Assembly (NCBI GenBank): GCA_905221605.1
Contig: CAJNDS010000535.1
Span: 748,388 to 812,387, forward strand
From: Symbiodinium natans
Lineage: Eukaryota > Sar > Dinophyceae > Suessiales > Symbiodiniaceae
Length of the DNA: 64,000 bases
Direction of reading: 5' to 3'
The translations under genes were made by a program, and so were the position numbers. This document shows, piece after piece, positions 27,970-37,083 of the stretch (positions are counted from its first letter, which is position 1; each line of letters starts with the position of its first letter). The notes beneath the pieces are model-generated. The model was not told the DNA's origin. It was given only the letters and a program-made list of their open reading frames with translations, and did no database searches.

Positions 27970-28239
27970 ATTGCAACGCTGAAAGCGGCCTTTGGTGGGC
28001 AGAGGCAGCTGTGCGTGGCTTGGGACCCATCCTCCTAGGGAGGGAAAGAGATTCTTGTCGGTGCTGTCTACAGCAGCCAACTTGACAATGGGGGGTGGCT
28101 GCTGCCTCAAGAGATGCCGCCTGTCATGTTCTCAGATGTGTGCGATGATTTGATGCTTCTGGCCAGGCAGTCCAAGCTGAAACGAGCCACCGGCTACAAC
28201 GAACCTTGGGTGCTAGATACGCAACCGCTCAACCTTTAG
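27970..28239 (+). CDS. Coding block ending in a stop, unknown protein
   Basis: The C-terminal part (about 28040-28239) is open for some 66 codons to TAG: EILVGAVYSSQLDNGGWLLP, then MFSDVCDDLMLLARQSK and TGYNEPWVLDTQPLNL. Just upstream, in another frame, NAESGLWWAEAAVRGLGPIL reads well (27972-28035), so a short intron or frame break lies near 28036. The region is free of telomeric tracts. The tryptophan/aspartate-rich protein was not identified. Confidence 0.55.
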
Positions 28240-28560
28240 CCTTTGCTTTCTATATTTAGCAATGTTTATTAAATAAGAATGGAAGTCTCTAAGAATATAA
28301 AACAAGAGTTCACAATTATGGCCCCTTACCTTCTTCAAAGGGTTTAGAAGTATGGGCCTTGGGTTTTACAGTGTATAAAAGGGGGCATATAAGGGGTCCC
28401 TTTTAAGGGCCCACACTAAGGGAACGTGTAACTACCCTAGACGGGAGACCCTCAAACCCTATACCCTAAACCCGGTAGAATCCGTCGGGCTTTAAGGATT
28501 TAGGGATTAGGGTTTAGGGTTTAGGGTTTAATCCCTATAGACTCTAAGCCTTGAACCCCA
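28240..28560. other. AT-rich 3' region and family F element
   Basis: After the stop, 28240-28317 is AT-rich and could be a 3' flank. A family F copy follows at about 28318-28440 (ggccccttacc ... gggcccacactaagggaacgtgtaactaccc). A short G-strand tract lies at 28500-28532. Confidence 0.5.
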
Positions 28561-28580
28561 AACCCTTCGTATTGGGATCT

Positions 28581-28615
28581 AGAATCTAGAGCTGCGGAGG
28601 CCCTTGCGGGCTTCA
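28581..28615 (+). CDS. Possible tiny exon upstream of the GT8 exons
   Basis: SRAAEALAGF reads up to ttcag|gtgaag, a good donor. Alanine-rich helix; too short to assign. Confidence 0.2.
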
Positions 28616-28679
28616 GGTGAAGAGAGCTTCGGGCCTGTAAGGGTTAGGAGGTTGGCAGGTAGGGGTTCAACTTGTGTTC

Positions 28680-29270
28680 AACCCTAACCCCTAAACCCTA
28701 AACCCTAAACCCCAAACCCTAAACCCTAAGCCCTAAACGCCAGGGAGTCCTAGGGCTTGTTTCGGGTTCCAGGGTTCAGTTCACTACATCCTACGAAGTC
28801 CTCGAGTCAAGCCGAAGCCCTGAACTCCAGGCCCTTGTAGGGTTTAGGGTTTAGGGTTTAGGGTTTCAGGGCTTATAGAAGTTGTATAGGGTCTGTGTCC
28901 GGGGTTTTTGGGCGGGTTTGACGAGATTTGGGCTTAGTTTTTGTGTTGGCTTTCTGGGCCGTTTAGGTGCATCTCGGAATCATTTGGTCTTCAGGGATTA
29001 AGGTTTTGGGTTTTCAGGTTTTCTAGGGTTACTAGGGTTTGTAGGGTTCTAGGGTTTGGGCTCTAGTTTGTCGGGCTTATGGCTTCTGGGGATTAGGGTT
29101 TCACTGTTAGCGTTTGGAGGGTTCCTAGGTCTTAGTGCGTCAGGGAGTTTTTGCTGTGTAGGTCTTGTAGGGCTCACAGGTTTATAAGGCTTAAATTCGG
29201 TCTCATAGGTTTATTGTTGGGGCATTTGTGTGTTTAGGGTTTCCTAAACCCTAAACCCTAAACCCTAATC
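28680..29270. repeat. Telomeric variants and degenerate G-rich DNA
   Basis: CCCTAAA at 28680-28738, TTTAGGG at 28838-28865, then 350 bp of diverged G-rich repeat with no gene seen. Confidence 0.6.
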
Positions 29271-29308
29271 CCTAAACCCTAAACCCTAAACCCTAAACCC
29301 TGAACGCC
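29245..29308. repeat. C-strand telomere-like tract
   Basis: CCCTAAA heptamers directly before the GT8 exon. Confidence 0.92.
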
Positions 29309-29314
29309 GGCCAG

Positions 29315-29392
29315 GATTGTCTACTTGGACACAGATACCCTGGTCACGGGCTCGCTGTGGCACCTTTTTCAGCTGCCCCATGGCACCGGAAG
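29315..29392 (+). CDS. Glycosyltransferase family 8 exon with DxD motif
   Basis: After ccggccag the frame reads RIVYLDTDTLVTGSLWHLFQ. The pattern hhYLDxDhhhxGslxxLFxl is the signature of GT8 (glycogenin and related retaining sugar-nucleotide transferases); DTD is the DxD that binds Mn2+ and the UDP-sugar phosphates. Family members act in the cytosol or Golgi, building glycan or glycogen-primer chains. This is one exon only. A second GT8-diagnostic exon lies 1.7 kb downstream on the same strand. The right boundary is uncertain because no GT follows; a GC donor at catg|gcaccg is possible. Confidence 0.75.
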
Positions 29393-29394
29393 CC

Positions 29395-29480
29395 TTAAGC
29401 CCTGAAACCCTGAACCCGAAACCCTAAACCCTAGCCCTAAACCCTAAACCCTAAACCCTAAACCCTAAACCCTAAACCTT
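29395..29480. repeat. C-strand telomere-like tract
   Basis: CCCTGAA to CCCTAAA repeats. This tract follows an exon, an exception to the usual polarity. Confidence 0.9.
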
Positions 29481-29554
29481 GAGTTTTCAACCTCAGAGCT
29501 CCGGGATGTTCTTGTGGTGTTAGGGAAACTCAGTTCTAAGCCTGAGCATCCTAA

Positions 29555-29695
29555 ACCCTAGCCCTAAACCCTAGCCCTAAACCCTAAACCCTGCCCTGAA
29601 AGGCCTTCCCGAGGCCTCCCAAACCCACAACCCTAAACCCCAAAGCCCTAAACCCCAAAACCCTAAGCCCTCAACCCCCGACCCAAATTTTTCAT
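29555..29695. repeat. C-strand tract, degenerate
   Basis: CCCTAGCCCTAAA alternation then CCCCAAA variants. Confidence 0.8.
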
Positions 29696-29708
29696 CCAAC
29701 ACTTTCAG

Positions 29709-29785
29709 GCCGGACAGCGTTCACTTCGCGGCTTCCGGCTTCGGAATCTCGGCTGCCGTGGTTTCCTTTTTGCCAACCCCCCTGG
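29709..29785 (+). CDS. Probable exon, possibly of the GT8 gene
   Basis: Acceptor-like actttcag, then RPDSVHFAASGFGISAAVVS and FLPTPL to ctgg|gtttaggg. In GT8 proteins an FAA-type segment follows the DxD strand, so its position between the two GT8 motifs is consistent, but the match is weak. Alternatively a membrane-associated segment of another gene. Confidence 0.4.
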
Positions 29786-29939
29786 GTTTAGGGTTTAGGG
29801 TGTTTGGTGTTTAGGGTTTAGGGTTTAGGGTTACTTGCCAAGCCCTGTCAGCGTTGTAGGGTTCATTCGGGAGGGGAGTTCAAGGTTTTTAAGGTTTACG
29901 GTTGAGGGTTCAGGGTATGTAACCCAAGGTTCCCTTCCC

Positions 29940-29983
29940 TAAACCCTAAACCCTAAACCCTAAACCCTAAACCCTAAACCCTA
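29940..29983. repeat. C-strand telomere-like tract
   Basis: Six CCCTAAA heptamers. A short island follows (30027-30065; cctcag then AAVLEFREVPIIR) that may be exonic. Confidence 0.85.
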
Positions 29984-30139
29984 TGGGGCCCTAGGTGCTT
30001 GCCCCGCCCATGAACACCCCTCAGGCTGCAGTGCTTGAGTTCAGGGAGGTCCCAATAATAAGGATGAAAGTATTTAGGGCATATCAAAACACATATTACA
30101 GCTAGTGTTTAGAGAAGTTGCACAGTACCCTATGCTCAA

Positions 30140-30206
30140 GCCCTAACCCCTAACCCTAAACCCTAAACCCTAAACCCGAAACCCTAAACCCTAAACCCTA
30201 AACCTC
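30140..30206. repeat. C-strand telomere-like tract
   Basis: CCCTAAA with a CCCGAAA variant. Confidence 0.9.
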
Positions 30207-30221
30207 TCTGCCTTCCTACGC

Positions 30222-30325
30222 TCCCATGGCGATCATACATGGTGTACATGCTCGCGGGCTCTGAGTTTGTTAACGTCGTGCGCACTGCTGCCCTCCTCCC
30301 GATGCTTCTAAATTTAGAAGTAGGG
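30222..30325 (+). CDS. Probable exon (unknown)
   Basis: Frame SYMVYMLAGSEFVNVVRTAA then LLPMLLNLE up to the G-strand tract. Lies between the two GT8 exons. No GT8 signature, so its membership is open. Confidence 0.4.
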
Positions 30326-31060
30326 GTTTAGGGTTTAGGGTTCTGGGTTTAGGGTTTAGGGTTTCGAGTCCTGCGGAATTTGGGGTTCACATTCGCTTGC
30401 AATTGATTCCGTTGTTGTTCACCATGGTTGATTCACTGACGATATTCTACATACGCCATACGCATGTTCGAAGCCATGGGTGCAATGAATGAATTTTAGC
30501 TGTTCAAATTTGTCGTCACTTCTATCTCCACTGGGTTTGCCTTAGCCCTAAACCTTATACCCTAAACCCTAAGCCTTAAGCCTTCAACCGAAACCCTGAA
30601 ACCCTAAACCCCAAACCGTTGACTTCAGGTCTGGGGGCTTGTGGCATTTGCATTGATCATGGTTTTTTGGGGCGATATCCTAAATCTCAGCCACCCAGCC
30701 GCAAGGGTACGATTCCTAACCTGAAGACGACATGTTCAGTTCAAGTTAAGGTCCCTAAACCCTTGAACCCCTAAACCCCTAAACCGCTAAACCCTAACCC
30801 CTATTCAGGTGCAGATTGAAAGACAAGCCATCATTGCAGGGGTGACGTCTAAAGACATGTGAAGGGATGAGCAGCTGCCATCCACGGTATTCTTTTCGAC
30901 GAGCTGCCCCAAACCTTTATCCCTCTAAGACCTCATGAGGGCTCCGAGACTTGCGGAGCTTTGAGCCTTCAAACCTTTTTGCCCTAAACCCTAAACCCTA
31001 AACCCTAAACCCTAAACCCCCAAAACTCCCTAAACCCTAAACCCTAAGCCCTGAACTTGG
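30326..31060. other. Tracts and unique DNA, no clear gene
   Basis: TTTAGGG at 30327-30362, CCCTAAA at 30547-30612, 30755-30800 and 30980-31050. Between them 30365-30540 is AT-richer unique DNA. No motif seen. Confidence 0.5.
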
Positions 31061-31067
31061 GGCTCAG

Positions 31068-31146
31068 GTCTGGACCACCAACTTCTGCGCCATCAGCGCC
31101 TGAACACGGGCGTTCTGGTGCTGTCACCCGACCAGGAGGCCAGATC
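31068..31146 (+). CDS. Glycosyltransferase family 8 exon, NTGV motif
   Basis: Bounded by gggctcag and the canonical donor atc|gtaagc. Reads LDHQLLRHQRLNTGVLVLSP then DQEAR. (F/L)N(S/T)GVhVhxP is the second hallmark of GT8, the acceptor-side strand after the DxD motif. Same strand and correct order relative to the DTD exon at 29315. Together they indicate a GT8 gene whose introns are full of telomeric repeats. The catalytic remainder (DQGhLN, HxxGxxKPW) was not found downstream by eye. Confidence 0.7.
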
Positions 31147-31152
31147 GTAAGC

Positions 31153-31250
31153 GTTTAGGGTTTAGGGTTTAGGGTTTAGGGTTTTGGGTTTAGGGTTTGG
31201 GGTTTGGGGTTTGGGGTTTATAGGGGTTTAGGGGTTTAGGGTTCATAAGG
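31153..31250. repeat. G-strand telomere-like tract
   Basis: TTTAGGG, then GGTTTGG and GTTTATAGG variants, following the GT8 exon donor. Confidence 0.92.
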
Positions 31251-31640
31251 GTTCAGAGCTTCGCAGGAAGAGAGAAAGTAAGGGTTATAGGGTTTAGGAT
31301 TTAGGGTCCCTTTCGTGGGCTCCTACTTTCACTGCAGAGCCGTAATAGGGTTCCCAAGCAGAAGTAGGTTCTTGAACTACCCACATGCCCAAGCAGCATT
31401 CAGCGTGGAGGTTCATCATCGGATGTAGAATGCAGTCAATAGCAGTAAAGTGGAGGACAGCAGTTCTGGCTTAGGGTTTAGGGTTGTGGTTTAGGGTTTT
31501 AGGTTTTGGGTTTTGGGTTTAGGGTTTAGGGTTTAGGGTTCAGGGTTTAGGGTTTAGGGTCAGCATCGCAAAACTTCCTGCCCACAACGAATAAAACAAT
31601 CAAAACAGTCGGCACCCGAGATTTGACAGGCTCAAACCCT
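31251..31640. other. Unique DNA with a G-strand tract
   Basis: No convincing exon. TTTAGGG repeats at 31470-31560. Confidence 0.45.
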
Positions 31641-31704
31641 TTGCAGCTGCTCCCTAAACCCTAAACCCTAAACCCGAAACCCTAAACCTCACTACTAAGA
31701 GAGG

Positions 31705-31773
31705 CAGGGCGCTCCACTCTCAGCCATGGCCTTCGTCCAACCCCGTCTGCCACCTTTGCCAAGGATTTCTCGG
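31705..31773 (+). CDS. Weak exon-like island
   Basis: After ccactctcag two frames are open, one with PWPSSNPVCHLCQGFLG (a CxxC), the other starting at an ATG, MAFVQPRLPPLPR. CCCTAAA lies before and TTTAGGG after. Confidence 0.3.
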
Positions 31774-31774
31774 G

Positions 31775-31940
31775 GGTTTAGGGCTTAGGGTTTAGGGTTT
31801 AGGGTTTAGGGTTTAGGGTTTAGGGTTAGGGAGCCGTAGGGAGTAGTGGGGAGTATCACGGAAGCTTGGGTAGCCTAAACCCTAAACCCTAAACCCTAAA
31901 CCCTAAACCCTAAACCCTAAACCCTAAACCCTAAACCCCT
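31775..31940. repeat. Inverted telomeric arms, 40-bp spacer
   Basis: TTTAGGG (31776-31828) faces CCCTAAA (31873-31937) across a short spacer, so a near-perfect hairpin of over 50 bp can form. Confidence 0.9.
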
Positions 31941-32044
31941 TGAAACCCCCCGCCCTTAAGAACCGTATGAGAGGACATTCATTGATGACAGACGTTCCTT
32001 CCAGAGCACCCTTCGCAGCTGCAGCAGCTTTGCTTGACACTTCA

Positions 32045-32250
32045 CATGGGGGGCTGGGTAGGTAACCTGCAATTAACCTGTGTTTTTGTTATATATATAT
32101 ATATGTATTTTTATATTATGTTTCTATTACAAATTAACGGTTAACCGTTTCGGTTATATATATATATATATATATATACATTTATTTATTTACGCCTACT
32201 ACAAAGAAAAGGCTAACCTTTTTGGGGCTAGGGTATTCAGCCCCTCAGTG
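32045..32250. mobile_element. Family B element with TA microsatellite inside
   Basis: Left end ggggctgggtaggtaacc and right end ggctaacctttttggggctagggtattcagcccc. The interior includes (TA)n at 32090-32104 and 32156-32178, plus ttaacggttaaccgtttcggtt. Confidence 0.65.
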
Positions 32251-32286
32251 TAGGGACCTGTGCAACTAGAAGAGGTCAGTCGCGTA

Positions 32287-32365
32287 GGGTTTAGGGTGTA
32301 GAGTTTGGGGTTTAGGGGTTAGGGTTTCGGGTTTAGGGTTTAGGGTTTAGGGTTTAGGGTTTAAT
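32287..32365. repeat. G-strand telomere-like tract
   Basis: TTTAGGG with several variants. Confidence 0.88.
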
Positions 32366-32384
32366 GTAACCCAGAAAGTTTTAA

Positions 32385-32575
32385 GGAAGCTTCGCTGGCT
32401 ACATGCCCTTCGACGCCAACTCCATTGACTCAATCCAAGACGCCGAAGCTGTCAGCGAAGGTGACGAGACGGTGCCTGTGGACGTGCATGGGCACCCTGG
32501 CTGGCTTGGTAGCCCAGTGGTGCTTTTGTTTCTTTTGGTTCAAGGCTCCCTTCGAAAGTAGCCAACCCCACAAAG
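32385..32575 (+). CDS. Probable exon running into a family C fragment
   Basis: Reads GYMPFDANSIDSIQDAEAVS then EGDETVPVDVHGHPGWLG, acidic and protein-like. The open frame continues through the family C left-end motif (tggtagcccagtgg) and ends at TAG inside it. Either the element inserted just after the exon or it supplies the C-terminus. Confidence 0.45.
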
Positions 32576-32620
32576 GGTTTAGGGTTTAGGGCTTAGGGTT
32601 TAGGGTTTAGGGTTTAGCAT
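32575..32620. repeat. G-strand telomere-like tract
   Basis: TTTAGGG heptamers with a GGGCTTA variant. Confidence 0.88.
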
Positions 32621-32919
32621 AACATGGTTGCCCCCTGGTAACCACGTTTGTACAACAGTCGACTCGCGCGCCACCAGAGATCCGGATGTCCCCCAAAACC
32701 ACCAAAGCGAGGACCGGGAGTAGGGTGTTTTGTTCTTTGTTTAGGGTTGGGGTTCCCTTAACTTCTAATCCCCTTAAACCCCCAAAAGGACACCCTTTCT
32801 GTTCCTGGGTTACTCCCGGGGCCCTAAACCCTAAACCCTAAACCCTAAAACAGCTTCGCATTTGGCGAAACCCGGCGGCCCAAATCGACGACAGCCTTGG
32901 GGACGAAGTGACCCCCAAC

Positions 32920-33110
32920 AACAATTGGGGTCATATACCCTGACTACTAAAGTTCCTATTAAGGCTTGGTTGCCCAGTGGTACCCTTTACCCTTTGTTTG
33001 GTTCTGGTTTCCCTTATACAGTATCCAACCAAAAAACGGGGTGCCCTTATAATAATTGGGTTCTGGGCTGCTGAGCATAAACCCTGTTAGGGTTCAGTTA
33101 GTCCCCAAGG
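32920..33110. mobile_element. Nested family G and family C elements
   Basis: aattggggtcatataccc (family G end) is followed by a full-looking family C copy, 32965-33075 (ggttgcccagtggtaccc ... ttctgggctgctgagc), then gggttcagttagtccccaagg, the other family G end. Family C appears inserted into family G. Confidence 0.55.
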
Positions 33111-33269
33111 AGTTTCCAACCGACGACAGTTTTTTTTTGCATTTCGTGAACCCAGACGTCAAAAGGCATGGCACGACAGACGACAGTTACGCACGGCGCT
33201 AAGGCGGCAGTGCGATTTCCGATCGCAACTAACCAAACGGCCCACGTTTTAAGGTTGCGGAGCGATGTG

Positions 33270-33393
33270 AGCCCTAAACCCTAAACCCTAAACCCTAAAC
33301 CCTAAACCCTAAACCCTAAACCCTAAACCCTAAACCCTAAACCGCCTAAACCCTAAACCCTAAACCCTAAACCCTAAACCCTAAACCCTAAAC
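33270..33393. repeat. CCCTAAA array, about 17 units
   Basis: Near-perfect with one ACCGCCTAAA break. Confidence 0.95.
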
Positions 33394-33396
33394 CTA

Positions 33397-33489
33397 CGGG
33401 ACCTGGGCCGAGCACCCGCCATGCAACACCAGAGAATGCGCACGGGGCCTAGGCAAGAGCGCGCTTCGACACCGTGCGCACGGATGGGG
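33397..33489 (+). CDS. Possible exon (unknown)
   Basis: Frame TWAEHPPCNTRECARGLGKS then ALRHRAHGW between CCCTAAA and TTTAGGG tracts. Cys/His/Arg-rich. The repeated cgtgcgcacgg/gcgcacggggc suggests caution. Confidence 0.35.
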
Positions 33490-33564
33490 CTTAGGGGTTA
33501 GGGTTTAGGGTTTAGGGTTCAGGGTTTAGGGTTTAGGGCGCTTCAGCACCCCGCGAAAGCCGCA

Positions 33565-33665
33565 TTATAGGTGTAGTTATAGCCCACATATACCAGCCCC
33601 TTAAGTAGTAGGGTTGTACTTGACAGTTATAACTGGGTTACTAAGTACCATGAACCTCCAAGAAA
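33565..33665. mobile_element. Short TIR element, family D
   Basis: Right end aagtaccatgaacctccaag matches other copies; inner part has tagttatagccc / cagttataactgggtta. Left terminus shortened. Confidence 0.6.
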
Positions 33666-33739
33666 CGTCCGCGTATCACGGGCGTTTCGCGGGCGCCGCG
33701 CGAGCAACTCAGTGAACCCCTCGTGTTGGCCATTGTTTG

Positions 33740-33825
33740 GGGTTCGGGTTTAGGGTTTAGGGTTTAGGGTGTAGGGTTTAGGGTTTAGGGTTTAGGGATT
33801 ACGGTTTAGGGTTTAGGGTTCTTGG
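33740..33825. repeat. G-strand telomere-like tract
   Basis: TTTAGGG with a GGTGTAGGG variant. Confidence 0.9.
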
Positions 33826-34018
33826 AGCGTTGTATAAGGTCCATCCTAATATAGGGGTCGTAAAAATTACTCATGTTATTCCCTGATGGTCCCTTTGTAA
33901 TTATTCTACAATTCCCCCCCCCCCCCCCCAAAAAAAAAAAAAAAAAAACCTATTCTAGTTACTAAGGCCCCTCTAGAAACCCTAAACGCTTAACCCTAAA
34001 CACTAAGCCAATCCCCTA

Positions 34019-34086
34019 AGGGTCCATGTACCTCATTATTACATACCTGGGCCCTGTATAGGAGGTACTTTAGGTACATGGACCCT
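34019..34086. mobile_element. Family E element with perfect 15-bp TIRs
   Basis: agggtccatgtacct (34019-34033) and aggtacatggaccct (34072-34086) are perfect inverted repeats around a 38-bp centre that holds the family phrase gtataggaggtacttt. A very small, complete element. Confidence 0.8.
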
Positions 34087-34095
34087 TCGGAACCT

Positions 34096-34205
34096 AAAAC
34101 CTAAACCCTAAGCCCTAAACCCTACCTAAACAACCCTAAACCCTAAACCCTAAACCCTAAACCCTGAACCCTGAACCCTGAACCCTAAACCCTAAACCCT
34201 AAACC
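34096..34205. repeat. C-strand telomere-like tract
   Basis: CCCTAAA with three CCCTGAA units in the middle. Confidence 0.92.
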
Positions 34206-34243
34206 CAAGCTTTGGGTTCTAACTCTGAAGGGCCCTATCTTAA

Positions 34244-34337
34244 GCAAGACAGGTCTGATGCGGAGTCGCCCGCGACGTGGCCGGACACCGACGACGAGGA
34301 AACATTGGCCTGGCTTGAGAATGAGGCGGGTTTGTGA
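34244..34337 (+). CDS. Probable C-terminal exon, acidic
   Basis: After caagacag the frame reads SDAESPATWPDTDDEETLAW then LENEAGL and a TGA. Strong acidic composition and a proper stop before the next telomeric tract make this a credible last exon. Partner unknown. Confidence 0.55.
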
Positions 34338-34349
34338 AACACTAGAATA

Positions 34350-34420
34350 GGGTTCAGGGTTTAGGGTTTAGGGTTTAGGGTTTAGGGTTTAGGGTTTAGG
34401 GTTTAGGGTTTAGGGTTCAA
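34350..34420. repeat. G-strand telomere-like tract
   Basis: Nine TTTAGGG heptamers. Confidence 0.95.
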
Positions 34421-35080
34421 GAGCTCCTGGTCGAGCAGTTTCTCGTTTAGGCTCTGTGTTTAGAACATCGAAAAATACCCACCCACCCGAAGTTCCCATA
34501 ACATTAAGCAATAAAAAGTTTCTTCTTTTTATTAGGATGGTTCAATAACAAATTGAATGACTTCCACTTAACAAACGAGGAGGTGGAGATATTAAACCAC
34601 GCGAGGCTGTGAGGTCTTGAAATCTTAAACTGAGGCTCAAACCTTGGAAAAATATTAAAAATGAAAAAACATTGTGAAAAAGGTCACGGAAAAGTCTTGA
34701 AAAACTTGAAAAAACACAAAAACCCAGAAAATGAGAGGCCACCCAGAACCCTCGATTTCAGTACTAAAAATTCGTATTTTCCTTGCGGGTCTAGGCCAAG
34801 CCTGAGGTCTCTATTTGGGGTGTTTTTTGACGCAAACTTTCCCTCTCAAGGGGGGGTCGGAGTTTGAGGCAAGGAGGGTCTCCAAAGACTATTTCGCCTT
34901 TAAAATCCAAAAATACGACCCCCCCTTGACCGAAATTAAGCTGTGAAAAGGTCGCGGGGGCAGCCCTTCCTCAGAAAAACCCGGAAAACACCCGAAGAAA
35001 CATGGAAAAACCTTAAAAAACATTGAAAAACCTTGAAAAACCCTGAAAAACTTGAAAAAAACACGGCGTTGAGGCCTTGA
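34421..35080. other. Unique AT-richer DNA with inverted phrases
   Basis: No gene seen. Lines of aaaaacattgaaaaaccttg repeat near 34660-34720 and 35005-35055. The phrase gaggtcttgaaatcttaaac at 34610 resembles the satellite unit that follows at 35085. cttgacg... frames on the minus strand are Phe-rich and compositional. Confidence 0.45.
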
Positions 35081-35084
35081 AACC

Positions 35085-35989
35085 CTAAACACAGGCCTTG
35101 AGGCCTTGAAACCCTAAACGCTGGGCCCTGAAACCCTAAACACAGGCCCTGAGGGTCTGAGGCCTTGAAACCCTAAACACTGGGCCCTGAAACCCTAAAC
35201 ACAGGCCCTGAGGCCTTGAAACCCTAAACACAGGCCCTGAGGCCCTGAAACCCTAAACACAGGCCCTGAGGCCTTGAAACCCTAAACGCTGGGCCCTGAA
35301 ACCCTAAACACAGGCCCTGAGGCCCTGAAACCCTAAACACAGGCCCTGAAGCCTTGAAACCCTAAACGCTGGGCCCTGAAACCCTAAACACAGGCCCTGA
35401 GGCCCTGAAACCCTAAACACAGGCCCTGAGGCCTTGAAACCCTAAACACAGGCCCTGACACCTTGAAACCCTAAACGCTCGGCCCTGAGGCCCTGAAACC
35501 CTAAACGCTGGGCCCTGAAACCCTTAAACACAGGCCCTGAGGCCCTGAAACCCTAAACCCTGAGGCCTTGAAACCCTAAACGCTGGGCCCTGAAACCCTA
35601 AACACAGGCCCTGAGGCCCTTGAAGTCTTGAAACCCTAAACGCTGGGCCCTGAAACCCTAAACACAGGCCCTGAGGCCCTGAAACCCTAAACACAGGCCC
35701 TGAGGCCTTGAAACCCTAAACGCTGGGCACTGAAACCCTAAACACAAGCCCTGAGGCCCTGAAACCCTAAACACAGGCCCTGAGGCCTTGAAACCCTAAA
35801 CGCTGGGCCCTGAAACCCTAAACACAGGCCCTGAGGCCCTGAAACCCTAAACACAGGCCCTGAGGCCTTGAAACCCTTAACGCTGGGCCCTGAAACCCTA
35901 AACACAGGCCCTGAGGCCCTGAAACCCTAAACACAGGCCCTGAGGCCTTTTGGAAACCCTAAACACAGGCCCTGAGGCCTTTGAAACCC
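35085..35989. repeat. Satellite of about 21-bp units with a telomeric core
   Basis: About 40 units alternating between two main variants, GGCCCTGAAACCCTAAACAC and GGCCTTGAAACCCTAAACGC. Every unit contains ACCCTAAAC, the telomeric heptamer plus flanks. Higher-order alternation (two or three units) is visible. The array runs into the assembly gap, so its true length is unknown. Confidence 0.95.
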
Positions 35990-36089
35990 NNNNNNNNNNN
36001 NNNNNNNNNNNNNNNNNNNNNNNNNNNNNNNNNNNNNNNNNNNNNNNNNNNNNNNNNNNNNNNNNNNNNNNNNNNNNNNNNNNNNNNNN
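35990..36089. other. Assembly gap (100 N)
   Basis: Exactly 100 N at the end of the satellite array; the array probably continues into it. Confidence 1.
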
Positions 36090-36096
36090 GTCCCCA

Positions 36097-36216
36097 AGGA
36101 AACTTACCATCGGCCCCTCGACGGTCCAGGGGCTACAGGCGAACATCCTCAAGTTTCGTGGTCCACGCAGCAAGCGCAACGGTGACCTTTGGGCGCTTGA
36201 GTCTCTTAGTGGCTGA
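36097..36216 (+). CDS. Probable exon ending in a family H element
   Basis: Frame RKLTIGPSTVQGLQANILKF then RGPRSKRNGDLWALESLSG and TGA. The last codons lie in the family H left end (ctcttagtggctgaggg), so the stop comes from the element. Basic, protein-like sequence, unknown family. Confidence 0.45.
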   Translation, partial: RKLTIGPSTVQGLQANILKFRGPRSKRNGDLWALESLSG

Positions 36217-36290
36217 GGGAGCACACTTTTACACGTTGAGGGATGCTTATACTCCCCTGTAGAACTGAACGTGTACACTTTTCCGGGGGG
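36203..36290. mobile_element. Short element, family H
   Basis: cttagtggctgagggagcacactttta ... ccccctgtagaactgaacgtgtacactttt matches 38470-38560. The inverted pair agcacacttt / gtgtacactt... is imperfect. A G run follows. Confidence 0.5.
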
Positions 36291-36299
36291 GGGGGGGGG

Positions 36300-36980
36300 G
36301 GGGGCTTGTGAAGTCAGCAGCTAAGGCCTCCGCAGGTGCCTGCGACCCTTGAGCCATCGAAGCAAGTGGTGCAGGCCCAACGTACTGGCGCCGCAGCCTT
36401 GCGGAAGGCTAGGGCCATGATGCCTGCAGTGAATATGCAGCCTCGGTTCTCCCCTTAGCTCCGAAGTCGCTTGTGGTGGCTTTTGATGGGGGGAGGTCCG
36501 AGGTCCTTAGGCCCCAGCCACTGAAAGTATCCTTCAAAGCACCGGTCGAACTTCGAAACCCTAAACCCTAAGCCCTGAACCCTTCTTAAAAGAAGCCCGA
36601 CAAAGATGTGGCTTGCTGAAGAGATTCGCAGAACTTCCCCGCAGAACCTTTTCTGGAATGAGATCAGATGTCGGATAGACTGCAGGTCTTTGATTTCAAG
36701 GGGCAAAAGGAGGGACACTTATACAGGACCTTAGGGGTTGCTCAGTGGTTCTTTGGGAGCTACTAAGGTATACAGGGACTACTTATAAGGTGTATATATA
36801 TTTATATATATGTAGGGGTTACATAGGGGAACAACCCTAAACCCTAAACCCTAAACCCTAAACGGGTCCCTTCCAGAGGTCCCTCCTTTTACTCCTCAAG
36901 ATTTGGACGATCGCTGAGTCAGTGGAGGGCATCTACATACTTTGCTGGAGTCGGTTCGAGAGCCCCCTAAAGCCTAAACC
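36300..36980. other. Unique DNA, no strong gene
   Basis: Includes an open minus frame (36455-36718) without motifs, a weak island TIAESVEGIYILCWSRFES (36907-36965), a family-like TIR fragment (36725-36830) and a short CCCTAAA tract (36834-36862). Confidence 0.4.
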
Positions 36981-37083
36981 CTAAACCCTTAACCCTAAAC
37001 CCTAAACCCTGAACCCTACACCCTACACCCTAAACCCTGAACCCTGAACCCTGAACCCTGAACCCTGAACCCTGAACCCTAAG
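36965..37083. repeat. C-strand tract with CCCTGAA block
   Basis: CCCTAAA, then CCCTACA, then seven CCCTGAA units. Confidence 0.92.
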
